A DNA stretch of 64,000 bases, from NCBI GenBank assembly GCA_019244415.1, contig JAFASN010000080.1, positions 1 through 64,000 on the forward strand, read 5' to 3'. Numbering within the stretch: the stretch's first letter is position 1; the number at the start of each line of letters is the position of its first letter. The notes beneath the pieces are model-generated. The model did not search any database. It was not told where the DNA came from and worked only from the letters and a program-made list of their open reading frames with translations. This DNA is from Verrucomicrobiota bacterium. Lineage in GTDB: Bacteria > Verrucomicrobiota > Verrucomicrobiia > Chthoniobacterales > UBA10450. The translations under genes and the position numbers were made by a program. Positions 1 through 9,933 of this stretch are shown in pieces.

Positions 1-1101
1 GCGTTTCACCTGCCGCTCATCATTGTGGCGGCAACTGTAATTAGCGCCTTCGTTCTGGCCGGTGTCTGGCCGCAGTTCCGCTACTGCGTCTTTGCCCATA
101 ACATGGTGCCGAACATCGACCCGAAAAACCATAGCCCGTGGCTGCGCTGGGCTTATCCTTTTCTGCTCGTACTCATTGCGGGTGGGGCCACGTACGTTGC
201 GCGATGGCAGTCGCACGATGGTCGCGCGCCGCGGCGAACTTTCGTGTTTGCGGTTGTTGCGGTTTACCTGGCGACACTGTGCAGCTTCTGGCGCTTGATT
301 ACGCGGCAGGATTTTATGCCGGTTACGCCGCTGGCGATTATTCTTTGCACCGGCGCACTGGTTCACTTTGCCGGCATTGTCCTCGGCGCTGATGTCCGAA
401 TAGCTAACCGTCGAGCGCGCGAGTGGTGGATACCTGCGGCGGTGGCTGCTCTCACAGCCGCATCGTGCGCGATTGTGACGCGGCCCTTATGGCATCCCGC
501 CACTGCGCGGGAGTTCGCTCGGCTTCGCGCGGTGCTGACTCTTACGCGACCAGATGAATTCGTGATGGACTCGAAAGGCGAAGCCATTTTCCGGCAACGA
601 TGTATCCGCGCGGTGCTGGAGCCGGTCACGCTCGAACGCATTCAGCGTCACGAGTTGATAGATGACGTCGAGGAGCGGTGTATCGCCACGCGCACCTGCC
701 TGGTTGTTACGGGCCCGCGGCTGCGAGTACTGCCGGCACATGGCCGCGAATTCATTTCGCGCAATTTCATCCCGGTGCTCGGCGGGCTGCGCGTTGCTGG
801 AGGTCTGCTTCATGCCGCGGCGGCGAATACGCCGGTACTGCATTTCACCGTTAGGATCCCGGCTGAGTACGACCTGGTGGCCCACAAGAAAACCGTCGCC
901 GGCATCTTAGATGGAACCGAGTGCCACGGCGCCCGCTTCCTCGAATCCGGGGAGCATACCTTTGTGCCGGGCGCGAGCGTCTCGCCCGTTCAGTTTGTCT
1001 GGGCGCGAGCGGTCGAGAACCATTATTTTCCGAGCGAAAAAGTGCTGGCCGCAGATGTCCTCACGGATGACGAGATGACGACGCCATCCGCCAGAGATTG
1101 A
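1..1101 (+). CDS. Membrane glycosyltransferase (GT39/PMT-like), 3' part
   Basis: The reading frame is open from the first base of the window, so only the C-terminal 366 residues are visible. A GTG at 25 is in frame but is unlikely to be the start. About five hydrophobic helices are visible, including ones around residues 5-22, 50-70, 80-97, 105-125 and 140-158. A soluble tail of about 190 residues follows. An array of helices followed by a soluble C-terminal region is typical of lipid-linked-sugar glycosyltransferases of the GT39/ArnT type, which modify envelope glycans or proteins from the periplasmic face of the inner membrane. The catalytic N-terminal loop with its acidic residues lies upstream and cannot be checked, so the family assignment rests on architecture and general resemblance. 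The next gene is on the opposite strand, 24 bp away and convergent. Confidence 0.55.
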   Translation, partial: AFHLPLIIVAATVISAFVLAGVWPQFRYCVFAHNMVPNIDPKNHSPWLRWAYPFLLVLIAGGATYVARWQSHDGRAPRRTFVFAVVAVYLATLCSFWRLITRQDFMPVTPLAIILCTGALVHFAGIVLGADVRIANRRAREWWIPAAVAALTAASCAIVTRPLWHPATAREFARLRAVLTLTRPDEFVMDSKGEAIFRQRCIRAVLEPVTLERIQRHELIDDVEERCIATRTCLVVTGPRLRVLPAHGREFISRNFIPVLGGLRVAGGLLHAAAANTPVLHFTVRIPAEYDLVAHKKTVAGILDGTECHGARFLESGEHTFVPGASVSPVQFVWARAVENHYFPSEKVLAADVLTDDEMTTPSARD

Positions 1102-1125
1102 TTGCGGAGGACTTTTCCGGGGGAG

Positions 1126-1593
1126 TTAGCGGAGAGTTTGCAGCGTCCAAGTCCAGCCCCGATTCTGCTGAAATTCGAGCCAGGCGAAGCTCGGTGGCGC
1201 GCCGCGACTCGGTCGCGTGACACAACCGGGGTTGAGGAAGCGGACGCCGTTGATGATCTCATCGCGCGGCACATGGGTGTGGCCGTGCAGGAGCATGTCG
1301 CAAGCGCCGAGTGCCTGGCGGGGTGATGGAGGAATGTGCTGAAGACGAAAACGTGTACTATTCCTCGTTAGCTCCAGCATCAGGCGCCAGTCGGGGTTAG
1401 TGTCACAGTTGCCGCGTACCAGGGTCACGGGTGGCCCGATTAGCTTCAACTCCTGCAAGAGCGCGTCGCTACAAACATCGCCCAGGTGCCAGATCTCGTT
1501 AGCTATGCGCGCTGCTTCGGTGACAACTGGTGGGAGCTTGTTGTGCGTGTCGGCGATAACGAGAATGCGTTGCGCGGTCTGTTCGGTTGCCAT
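1126..1593 (-). CDS. YfcE/MJ0936-family metallophosphoesterase
   Basis: A 155-residue protein that carries the complete set of calcineurin-like phosphoesterase metal-binding motifs. These are D-T-H at residues 15-17, GD at 38-39, GNCD at 61-64, HGHTH at 103-107 and NPGC at 121-124. The size and motif spacing match the small YfcE/MJ0936 phosphodiesterases, which hydrolyse phosphodiester model substrates using a two-metal centre in the cytoplasm. Their physiological substrates are mostly unknown. The frame is open upstream to a Met at 1722. I prefer the ATG at 1593 because the conserved first strand (ILVIADTH) begins nine residues later and the upstream 43 residues look like noise. The gene is convergent with the glycosyltransferase and divergent from the helicase that starts at 1737. 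Confidence 0.85.
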   Translation of the reverse strand: MATEQTAQRILVIADTHNKLPPVVTEAARIANEIWHLGDVCSDALLQELKLIGPPVTLVRGNCDTNPDWRLMLELTRNSTRFRLQHIPPSPRQALGACDMLLHGHTHVPRDEIINGVRFLNPGCVTRPSRGAPPSFAWLEFQQNRGWTWTLQTLR

Positions 1594-1736
1594 GTCGAGA
1601 AGTACGAGAGATTTGTCACTAATCCGGCGAGGACAAATCGCGAGACATTCCTTTGGCGGTCGTTTGCAGCGAGGAGCGGCGACGTCGAACTCGCGCCGAA
1701 TGACAACCAGAGCGGCTGGCATTACGCTCTGCCAGA

Positions 1737-2954
1737 ATGTCTTTCAGTGATTTCGGCCTTTCAGCGGAAGCAGTGCGCGGCGCGCAGGCGATGGGATTCA
1801 GCGAACCGACGCCGATCCAGCTCCGGGCCTTTCCGATCGTACTCGCAGGGCGCGACCTCATCGGAACGGCGCAGACAGGCACGGGCAAAACGGCCGCGTT
1901 CGCTCTGCCGATTCTGACCCTGCTCGCGCAACACGGGAAATTCCGCTGTCTTGTCCTCGAGCCGACGCGGGAGCTCGCGGCCCAGGTGGAAACGGCCTTT
2001 CGCGACTACGGCCGGTTCACCGACATTCGCGCCACCGTCGTCCATGGGGGCGTCGGCTACGGCAAACAACGCGACGAACTCAAGCGAGGCGTGGACGTCG
2101 TCATCGCTACGCCGGGGCGGCTGCTGGATCATTTGGAGCAAGGCACGCTCCACTTTCGCGACGTCCACATTCTGGTGCTCGATGAAGTGGATCGCATGCT
2201 CGATATGGGCTTTTTGCCCGATGTGCGGCGGATCGTGAATCGGATCTCGAGCGACCGGCAGACACTGCTGTTTTCCGCGACGCTGCCGCCAGAAATCGAA
2301 AGGCTGGCTGCGACTGTTCTTCACGAGCCGGAAGTTGTCGAAATCGGGGCGCGGCGTTCGCCTGCTGAAACGGTCACTCACGCGGTGTATCCGGTCGCGG
2401 CCGAGCAAAAGTTCGACCTCCTCATGGCGCTGCTCGAGCGCACCAACTTTGATAGCGTCCTGATTTTTTGCCGGACAAAACAGAACGCTGATCGCGTGGC
2501 GCACTCGCTCAAGCACGCCAAGCACGCGGTGGCGGTTTTGCATTCCAACCGTACTCAGCGTGAGCGAATCGAGGCGCTGGAAGGATTCAAAACGGGGAAG
2601 TACGAGGTGATGGTGGCCACCGATATCGCCTCGCGCGGGCTCGACATCGCGGGCGTCAGCCACGTCATCAACTACGACGTGCCGGAGCATCCGGAAGATT
2701 ACGTGCACCGCATTGGCCGCACCGGCCGCGCGCAAAACGTCGGTGACGCCTTCACCTTGATGAACGGCGAAGAACTGCCCGCCTTGCAAGCCATCGAGCG
2801 ATTCATCGGCCAAAAAATCCCGCAGCTGAAACTGGAGAATTTTCCCTACAAGTACACCGCGCTTTTCGAGCCACAGGTGATCGCCGGCGGTAAACGCGGC
2901 ATCGGTGGCGGCCGCACGTATCGCGGGTACTCGTTCGGGCGCAGGCGACATTAG
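1737..2954 (+). CDS. DEAD-box ATP-dependent RNA helicase (RhlE-like)
   Basis: A 405-residue protein with all canonical DEAD-box motifs in order. They are the Q motif (PTPIQ, about 24-28), Walker A AQTGTGKT (45-52), PTREL (76-80), TPGRL (125-129), SAT (180-182), a FCRTK strand and HRIGRTGR near 330. Motif II reads DEVD (149-152) where most family members have DEAD. The helicase core is followed by a short Gly/Arg-rich tail ending in GRRRH, as in RhlE/CsdA-like proteins that remodel structured RNA, ribosome precursors or the degradosome. The ATG at 1737 is 143 bp upstream of, and divergent from, the phosphodiesterase start at 1593. The long antisense frame inside this gene is a compositional shadow. 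Confidence 0.93.
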   Translation: MSFSDFGLSAEAVRGAQAMGFSEPTPIQLRAFPIVLAGRDLIGTAQTGTGKTAAFALPILTLLAQHGKFRCLVLEPTRELAAQVETAFRDYGRFTDIRATVVHGGVGYGKQRDELKRGVDVVIATPGRLLDHLEQGTLHFRDVHILVLDEVDRMLDMGFLPDVRRIVNRISSDRQTLLFSATLPPEIERLAATVLHEPEVVEIGARRSPAETVTHAVYPVAAEQKFDLLMALLERTNFDSVLIFCRTKQNADRVAHSLKHAKHAVAVLHSNRTQRERIEALEGFKTGKYEVMVATDIASRGLDIAGVSHVINYDVPEHPEDYVHRIGRTGRAQNVGDAFTLMNGEELPALQAIERFIGQKIPQLKLENFPYKYTALFEPQVIAGGKRGIGGGRTYRGYSFGRRRH

Positions 2955-2975
2955 AGCCGAGGGTTGGTGCGCTCG

Positions 2976-5420
2976 ATGACATCTTTCCTGAGTGACCTCC
3001 TGCTCGATACTCGCTACGCGCTACGTATGTTTTGGAGAACGCCTGCGTTCACCTGTGTCGCTGTACTTACTCTCATGGCGGGCATTGCTGCTAACGTAGT
3101 GATGTTCGGCGTCGTTGAAGCGGTTCTACGACCGCTGGATGTCGCCGAGCCGCGCAACTTCTATCAAGTCCGGAACGGGGTGTGGACGAATTGGAAGTTA
3201 CTAACTACATCTTATCCGGCATTCCGCGAGTACCAGCAACGGAATACTACCTTCAGCGGACTGGCCGGATACTATGGCTACTGCGAGGCACGGCTGCACG
3301 GTGCCGGGGAAAGCAAAGCGATCAATGGTTACGCAGTAACCGGTAACTATTTCGATCTTCTCGGAGTACAACCAGAACTAGGACGCTTAATCCACTCCGA
3401 TGATGAGCACGGTCCGGGTTCTGCGCCTTTTGTGGTACTCAGCGATAGTCTTTGGCGTAGTGCCTTCAAGGCGGATCCGAAAGTTATCGGTAGCATTATT
3501 CGGCTGAACAAGGATCAGTTCACCGTCATCGGAATTACGCCGGCGCGGTTTCATGGCACAGAACGGTTTGTTTGGCCAGACTACTACATACCATTACTTA
3601 ACTACTTTAGCGCAACTTACCTGAACGATCGCTCAGGTTATGGCCTCACCGTGCTCGGGCGATTAAAGGGAGGCACCACCCGCTGGCAGGCGGCAGAAAA
3701 TCTCAGCGCAATTTCCGCGGCTCAGGCAAAGGAGCATCCACAAACCGATGCCGGGTTGCCGGTGCGACTAGTGCGTCCGGGACTTTACGCCGATACCGGC
3801 GACGTCATTCGCAGTTCTCTGTACGCGGTCATGGGACTGTCACTACTGGTACTGGCGGCGGCGAGCGCAAATCTCGCGGCGCTTTTTGCCGCCCGCGCGG
3901 CCGATCGCGGCCGCGAGCTGGCGATTCGTCTGGCCGTGGGGGCAAGCCGCTGGCGTCTCGTGCGCCAACTTCTTACTGAAGCGCTGCTCGTGGCGGTGAT
4001 CGGCGGCGCAGCCGGGCTCGGCTGCGCTGGGTATCTGCTGAAGGCGATTAGTCGAAGCTCGTTAGCCGCGTTTTTCCCAGTTAACTCGCCGCTCACGGGT
4101 GCGCCAATTGTGCTGAATGCAACGAGCTATCTTGTCGCCTTGGTGTTCACTGTACTTAGCGCGCTGTTCTTCGGAATAATTCCCGCGCGACAGATCTGGC
4201 GAAGCAGCGAAACGCCAGGGAGCGGTGCCGCAGTGGCAAGCGATTTACCCCGTTTTAGCGCGCGGGATCTGTTGCTCGGCATACAGATCGCGATTTGTGC
4301 GTTGATGGTTACAGCTTCTCTCGTGGCGGTGCGCGGGATGTGGCGAACACTGCACGCGCCGCTCGGGTTCCAGCCAAAAGGCGCGACACTTACCGAGATC
4401 GACCTGACCGATGCTGAAGCCAATGGCGAGGCTTCGCTCGTCCAAAAGAAAGCGATGATCAACGCCCTCCAAAGCATTCCCGGCGTGACGAGCGCGGGAA
4501 GTCTGAGCAAGCCATTTTTCACCGGAGGCCGGCGCGGTACGCCGGTTTTCGCACCGGGAACGACCGAGCTTACGCTGAAGAAGTCGCTGCTCTCCGCCTT
4601 AACGTTTGCGATTTCGCCTGAGTACCTCGCGGTTGCGCGGACGCGGCTCTTACGCGGCCGCGATTTTTCCTGGCGCGACACGATGGGGACGCCCGACGTC
4701 GTCATTGTGAATGAAACATTCGCGCGCAAGATGTGGGGCGACACGCCGGCTATTGGGCGGCGGTTCATTTTCCTTAACAAGCTGCGGGAAGTCACAGGTG
4801 TGGTAGAAGACGGGAAGTACCTCGAGATGCAAGAGCCGCCGCAGCCGGTGGTGTTCCTGCCGCTGGCGCAAGACGAGCACGCTAACACCGCCTTTATCGT
4901 GCGGTCGCAACGGCCGCTTAGTGAAATGGGCCCGCTGATCGAACACGCACTTCTATCGGTGGAGCCGAATGCAGTCGTCACCTCGCAGGATTGGTACGCC
5001 GCCCTGGCTTGGCCATTGTTTCCGGTCCGCGCAGCAGCGGTGGCGATCGGAACCATGGCCGCGCTTGCATCGATGGTAGCCGTAACCGGCATTTTCGGCA
5101 TGGCCGCTTACAACGTTAGCCGAAGAATGAAAGAGCTAGGGATTCGCGTCGCCCTGGGCGCGCGCCTGAGGCACGTCCTGAGTACAGCAGTAGGAAAGCC
5201 GCTGGCGCTGCTTGGCGCGGGCTCAGTGGTGGGTGTGATGTGGGCGATTTTTGCCAGGTCGTGGCTAGGAGAAATTGTGCACGAGCCCAATCCCGCCGAC
5301 CCGCTCGTGATGCTCGGCGCCGTACTCACGATGACACTGCTCGGCGTTGCCGCCTCGACGCTTCCAGCCCTACGGGCGGTCGCCGTTGATCCATCCAAAC
5401 TCCTCCGCGAAGACGCCTAG
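2976..5420 (+). CDS. Orphan MacB/FtsX-type ABC permease (ADOP family)
   Basis: About 814 residues. The N-terminus resembles the ADOP (acidobacterial duplicated orphan permease) family: an amphipathic LLDTRYALRMF segment and then a first membrane helix at about residues 25-48. A periplasmic MacB-PCD-like domain follows, then FtsX-type helices around 275-400, a second periplasmic domain and a second FtsX block near the C-terminus (about 690-805). Thus the FtsX/MacB-PCD unit is duplicated in one chain. No ATPase gene is adjacent, which is usual for this family, so the energising partner is unknown. Roles in efflux or lipoprotein/peptide export are only inferred. I chose the ATG at 2976; a TTG at 2964 in the same frame would add four residues. 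The first third uses more AT-rich codons than the last third. Confidence 0.85.
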   Translation: MTSFLSDLLLDTRYALRMFWRTPAFTCVAVLTLMAGIAANVVMFGVVEAVLRPLDVAEPRNFYQVRNGVWTNWKLLTTSYPAFREYQQRNTTFSGLAGYYGYCEARLHGAGESKAINGYAVTGNYFDLLGVQPELGRLIHSDDEHGPGSAPFVVLSDSLWRSAFKADPKVIGSIIRLNKDQFTVIGITPARFHGTERFVWPDYYIPLLNYFSATYLNDRSGYGLTVLGRLKGGTTRWQAAENLSAISAAQAKEHPQTDAGLPVRLVRPGLYADTGDVIRSSLYAVMGLSLLVLAAASANLAALFAARAADRGRELAIRLAVGASRWRLVRQLLTEALLVAVIGGAAGLGCAGYLLKAISRSSLAAFFPVNSPLTGAPIVLNATSYLVALVFTVLSALFFGIIPARQIWRSSETPGSGAAVASDLPRFSARDLLLGIQIAICALMVTASLVAVRGMWRTLHAPLGFQPKGATLTEIDLTDAEANGEASLVQKKAMINALQSIPGVTSAGSLSKPFFTGGRRGTPVFAPGTTELTLKKSLLSALTFAISPEYLAVARTRLLRGRDFSWRDTMGTPDVVIVNETFARKMWGDTPAIGRRFIFLNKLREVTGVVEDGKYLEMQEPPQPVVFLPLAQDEHANTAFIVRSQRPLSEMGPLIEHALLSVEPNAVVTSQDWYAALAWPLFPVRAAAVAIGTMAALASMVAVTGIFGMAAYNVSRRMKELGIRVALGARLRHVLSTAVGKPLALLGAGSVVGVMWAIFARSWLGEIVHEPNPADPLVMLGAVLTMTLLGVAASTLPALRAVAVDPSKLLREDA

Positions 5421-5606
5421 TACCGAAGTGCGCGTGACATGCCGTTTGTGAGCCGAGGCACAAGGTGCCATGTACTCTCTCCGTTAATGATCGGTAGCGT
5501 GCCGACGTTTTTCGCCAGCTACAGAAAGCCGGCTGCGGTGCCGTTGGCGGGTTGAGTACGCGCCACGGAAGGTTGCTCCCGTTTCAGTTCCTTCCATCTT
5601 TGCCGG
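5421..5606. other. Intergenic region, no gene seen
   Basis: This is 186 bp between the permease and the helicase. It contains a small GGCAC/GTGCC inverted repeat at 5457-5469 with a three-base loop and two of the abundant GAGTAC/GTACTC hexamers. I see no open frame with coding character, no T-run after the small palindrome, and no confident promoter. Confidence 0.5.
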
Positions 5607-8036
5607 GTGTTTCGCGGACTTGGCACCGGGCTGGTGATTCCGGACGGGTGGCAGCATGAGGCGGCGCGAGCGTTGCAGGAAGGGGCGGACGTGGTGGTTC
5701 AGGCGCCGACGGGCGCGGGAAAAACTTACATTTTCGAGCTGCTCTACCCAGCCTTGAAACAGCGCGCGGTTTTCACCGTGCCGACGCGAGCGCTGGCGAA
5801 TGACAAGCTGGTGGAATGGCGCGGCCGCGGTTGGGACGTGGGGATTGCCACGGGCGATGTGGCGTTTAACCTCCATGCCCGCGTGGTGGTCGCGACGCTC
5901 GAGACGCAGCGGGCGCGATTGCTGCGCGGAGAAGGACCAGGCCTGCTCGTCATCGACGAGTTCCAGATGCTGGGCGACGAAACGCGCGGTGTGCACTACG
6001 AGCTGGCGGTGGCGCTCGCGCCGCGTCACACGCAATTGCTGTTGCTCAGCGGCAGCGTGGCGAATCCGTCGGACGTGGTGCAATGGCTGGAGCGCATTGG
6101 CCGGCGGGTTGTACTGGTGGAACACAGCGAGCGGCCGGTGCCGCTGGAAGTACGAGACGTGGAGAGTTTGCCCGATTCGCAGTTTGTGCAATCGCGCGAG
6201 AAATGGGCGCGTCTGGCCGGGCGCGTCATTCGCGCTGAGCTTGCGCCATTACTGATTTTTGCGCCGCGTCGAAAGGCTGCCGAGCAAATCGCGCAGGCGA
6301 TTGCTTCGGGTGTGCCGGTTCGCGATCCGCTGGCTCTCACGGCCGAGCAGGAGAGTGTGGCGGGCAAGGGGCTGAGCAAGCTTCTCCGGCAGCGAGTGGC
6401 TTATCATCACAGCGGCTTGAGTTATGCCGCGCGCGCGGGCGTTGTCGAAGCGCTCGCGAAAACAGGCCAGCTCAATGTGGTTGTTGCCACCATGGGACTT
6501 GCTGCCGGCATTAACTTCTCCATGCGTTCCGTCCTCGTCGCCGATCGCCGGTATTTTGCTGGAAATTTCGAGCGGCAAGTCGAGCCGGATGAATTGCTGC
6601 AAATGTTTGGCCGTGCTGGCCGGCGTGGGCTGGATGACACGGGCTACGCACTTTTTACGGCGGATTTGCCGCGGCTGGCGGATGCGCGGGCGCGGCGTCT
6701 GCGCAGGCCGGCGCAGGTGGATTGGCCGACCTTCCTGAGTGTGATGCACGCCGCGGCGCAGCGAGGAGAACAGCCTTACGCGGCCGCGGTCGAGCTGTCG
6801 CGCTCGCTCTTTAGTACACAAACGGTGCGGCTCGGCGTCGAACACGCGCTCGAGACAGGAGCGCGTCCATGCGGGCTCTGGGTTTCAGATGAGCGGAGCC
6901 GCTTTGTGCGGCGTGGAGTTACAGAGATGCTGAACTCGCAAGGTTATTGGGAGCAGCGACCCAATGGCTCCGAGGCTGAGCTGGGAGAAGCTCTCGTGCG
7001 GGTGAATGACCGCTGGGTTCCTGCTTTGTCCGTGCCGCAAACCTTGGCTGGAATAAAGTACGGAAGCGTTTGCCGCTTGCCGCGACAGCTTCGCGGTTTG
7101 GAGTACGGCCGCGAAGTACCGATAGCGAGAGCGGGAACTAACGACAAATATATTATAGTTAAACCATTCAGGCGAATAGTTGGCCGTAAACTTATAGCTG
7201 CAGCAGAGCTCGATTGTGTACTTAACGGCTTGTTAACAACATTCTTCAAGCCCGCCCGCATCATTGATCGAGTCACTCGCAATGGTACTATTTCCGCCCG
7301 GCTCGACTACTCAAGCATGCGTGTCGCTGCCCACATTGATTCGGTCGGGCGCGCTTTAATCAATCCGCCGTTGCGGGAAAATCTGCCGGAGGTTTGCCGA
7401 GGGTGTGATCAGCTGGCGCGCGATCAATCAGCCGCGATCGAACGCTCACCCGCGTATGCCTGGCGTGAACTTGGGCTGACTCAGCCGGACGGTACTCCGA
7501 CAGCGCGCGGCGTGATTTTTTCCTTTTTCCACGGCGGAGAAGGGCTGGCCATCGCCGCAGCTTTAGAAGACGAAAGCTACCCGGTCGATGAACTTATCTT
7601 TGATCTTGCCAATATCCGTGCTGGCCCGCGTTTCGCCGCTGAAGATTCGCCGATGGGCGGCCGGCTGGGGATTCTCTGCCAGCGCGTGTTCGCCCGCAAC
7701 GATTATCCTGGGTACCTGCAAATGGGCGTCCCGCCGCAGTACGGCGCGGGCGCTTCCGAGATCGTGCGCGACATTGTGGAGAATGCGACCTCGCGTCATC
7801 GCTTTGCCACCGAGACGCTGCGGCCGGGAGACATCGAGCGCGCGCTGATGGAGTGGCGTAGTCTGCTGCGGCACATTGTGGCCGCGCCCGAATATCCGCT
7901 GGCGCGATGGCAGCAGGTACAAGCGGCTGCCGCCAGGTACGTGGAGCAAACGACGTCGCCGGTAGTTTGGGAGCTGCCGCCACTTCTCGCCGTACAACAG
8001 CAGCGACGCGTGCCCGGTACTTTTTCGTCTCGTTAG
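5607..8036 (+). CDS. Ski2-like superfamily 2 helicase
   Basis: An 809-residue SF2 helicase. It shows Walker A APTGAGKT (33-40), a VPTRALANDK motif Ia, a Walker B of DEFQ rather than DEVH (117-120), SGSV (148-151), and HHSGL and the late motif QMFGRAGRRG near 331-340. The GRAGR.G motif and the MG.AAGINF stretch before it are characteristic of Ski2/Hel308/Brr2-like enzymes. A C-terminal half of about 400 residues follows that I do not recognise. The start is taken as the GTG at 5607, since no ATG precedes the helicase core; no good Shine-Dalgarno sequence is visible. The exact nucleic-acid substrate is unknown. A short AT-rich patch with unusual codons lies at about 7135-7215 (see findings). 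Confidence 0.85.
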   Translation: MFRGLGTGLVIPDGWQHEAARALQEGADVVVQAPTGAGKTYIFELLYPALKQRAVFTVPTRALANDKLVEWRGRGWDVGIATGDVAFNLHARVVVATLETQRARLLRGEGPGLLVIDEFQMLGDETRGVHYELAVALAPRHTQLLLLSGSVANPSDVVQWLERIGRRVVLVEHSERPVPLEVRDVESLPDSQFVQSREKWARLAGRVIRAELAPLLIFAPRRKAAEQIAQAIASGVPVRDPLALTAEQESVAGKGLSKLLRQRVAYHHSGLSYAARAGVVEALAKTGQLNVVVATMGLAAGINFSMRSVLVADRRYFAGNFERQVEPDELLQMFGRAGRRGLDDTGYALFTADLPRLADARARRLRRPAQVDWPTFLSVMHAAAQRGEQPYAAAVELSRSLFSTQTVRLGVEHALETGARPCGLWVSDERSRFVRRGVTEMLNSQGYWEQRPNGSEAELGEALVRVNDRWVPALSVPQTLAGIKYGSVCRLPRQLRGLEYGREVPIARAGTNDKYIIVKPFRRIVGRKLIAAAELDCVLNGLLTTFFKPARIIDRVTRNGTISARLDYSSMRVAAHIDSVGRALINPPLRENLPEVCRGCDQLARDQSAAIERSPAYAWRELGLTQPDGTPTARGVIFSFFHGGEGLAIAAALEDESYPVDELIFDLANIRAGPRFAAEDSPMGGRLGILCQRVFARNDYPGYLQMGVPPQYGAGASEIVRDIVENATSRHRFATETLRPGDIERALMEWRSLLRHIVAAPEYPLARWQQVQAAAARYVEQTTSPVVWELPPLLAVQQQRRVPGTFSSR

Positions 8037-8134
8037 CTCGCGTTTCACTCCAGCCCGGAGACGTGTAGCTCCGATAGTGAGTGATCTACTCTCTTGTCCG
8101 TGCGTTGAACAGCGGGCTCTGCTAGCGTCGGGAT

Positions 8135-9899
8135 ATGCGATATATCGTTTTCGGATTGGTTCTGGCGGCGATTGCCCCGCCATCATTCGCGCAGATCGCG
8201 CCTTTAGCAGACCGCGTCGCCAGGCAGAACGCGTTATTCGAGGAATTTTACCAGACGAGCCTGAAGAACTCGCCGGAACGCGCGACAGCTTACGGCGATT
8301 ACCGATATAATTCGCAGCTTGGGCAGTACTCGCTGGCCGAGATCGCGCGCCAGCACGCGGAGGCCGACAATTTTCTGAAACAGCTGCAAGCGATTCCGAC
8401 TGAAGGTATGAGCGACAAGGACCTGCTCAGCCATCAATTGCTGGAGCGGCAGCTCCAACGCGAGGACGTCAATTACAGCCTGAAAAACTACGAGATGCCA
8501 GTGAACCAGCAGAATGGGATTCACACGCGGCTGGCCGATTTGCCGCTCAGCGTTCCGCTTGACTCCGTGGAACACTACCAGGACTACATCTCGCGCTTGA
8601 GGCAAATCCCGCGCGTACTCGAGCAGACGACCGAGGTGATGCGGCAAGGAGAGAAGGATGGGCTCATGCCGCCGAATCTTGTGCTCGAGAAGTTACCCGG
8701 CCAATGCGAAGGCATTATCGCAGCGAACCCGTTTCTCCGACCAACGACGACGTTTCCGGCGAGCTTTTCCGAAGCGGACAAAAAGAGGCTCACGCAAGAA
8801 ATTACGGCAGCGGTGAATGCCCAAGGTCTTTCCCGCTCATCGGAAGTTCGCCGAGTTCCTGCGCACTGAGTACGATCCAAAAGGACGGCCTGAGCTTTCA
8901 ATCGAAAGCCTGCCGGATGGGAAGCGACGCTACGCGGAAGCGGTAAAGATGATGACGACGGTAAACATTACGCCGGCTGAAGTACACGAGTTGGGCTTGA
9001 AGGAGGTAGAGCGAATCACGGCGGAGATGACGAAGTTAGCACAGACGCAAGGTTACACGGACCTGGCCAGCTTCCGCGCCGCGATCAACAACGATCCGAA
9101 GTGGAAGCCGCAAAACGAGCAGCAGATTGTGGATGACTTCAAAAAGTACATCGACCAGATGCAGCCGAAGCTGCCGGAGCTATTCGGTCTGCTGCCGAGG
9201 TCGCCGGTGACGGTGGAGGCAATCCCGGACTTCGCGAAGGCCGAATCGACGCACTATGTGGCCGGAACGCCGGACGGCAAACGGCCTGGACGCGTGGTTG
9301 TCGCCGTCGCCGACCCGACCAAACGCACGCTGGTGGATGACGAAGCCGTCGCCTACCACGAGGGCGTACCCGGTCACCACATGCAGATCAGCATTGCGCA
9401 AACGTTACCCGATTTGCCGAAGTTCCGGCTGCACGGCTTTTACTCGGCCTACGCGGAAGGCTGGGCGCTTTATGCTGAGGAATTAGGGAAGGAGATCGGC
9501 TTCTACAAAGACCCGGTTTCTGATTACGGCCGGCTCAGCTCGGAGCTATTCCGCGCCGTCCGGCTGGTCGTCGATACCGGCATTCACGACCAGAACTGGA
9601 GCCGTGAGAAGGTCATCGACTACATGCACGCGAACGACGTGAACGATGCGCTTGCGCAGACGGAGGCGGATCGTTACATCGCGTGGCCGGCGCAGGCGCT
9701 TGCTTATAAAATGGGGCAGCTAACGATTCGCAAACTACGCGAAGAGGCGAAAACCAGGCTCGGCGCGAAGTTCGATATCAAAGCATTCCATGACGAGATT
9801 CTGAATGGAGGAGCAATGCCGCTGGATTTGTTGCAGGAACGAGTGGAGCGGTGGATCAACGCGCAAGCTTCTGCGGGCGGCGCGAGTACGGGTGGGTAG
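8135..9899 (+). pseudogene. DUF885-family secreted metallopeptidase-like gene, disrupted by a one-base frameshift
   Basis: Two overlapping frames together encode one DUF885 protein. Frame one (8135-8869) begins with a signal peptide ending SFAQ near residue 20 and continues through the usual helical N-terminal part up to ITAAVNA. Frame two is open from before 8817 to 9899 and holds the family's zinc-site-like YHEGVPGHH (about 9352-9378) and the EGWALYAE motif. Deleting one C from the CCC at 8820-8822 restores a continuous reading: AAVNA followed by KVFPAHRKF. The reconstituted protein would have about 587 residues, a normal length for DUF885 proteins. Apart from this one base, both halves look well conserved and under coding constraint. 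This suggests a recent mutation or a sequencing/assembly error rather than an old pseudogene. Confidence 0.85.
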
Positions 9900-9933
9900 A
9901 TAATCACCGGCGATTCTCCTCAGAGTCTCTCGC

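Noticed and set aside
1761-2951. Long minus-strand frame (396 codons) opposite the DEAD-box helicase
   Set aside because: The plus-strand protein has every helicase motif. The antisense product is rich in His, Arg, Asp and Gln without any recognisable fold, as expected for a shadow frame in GC-rich DNA.
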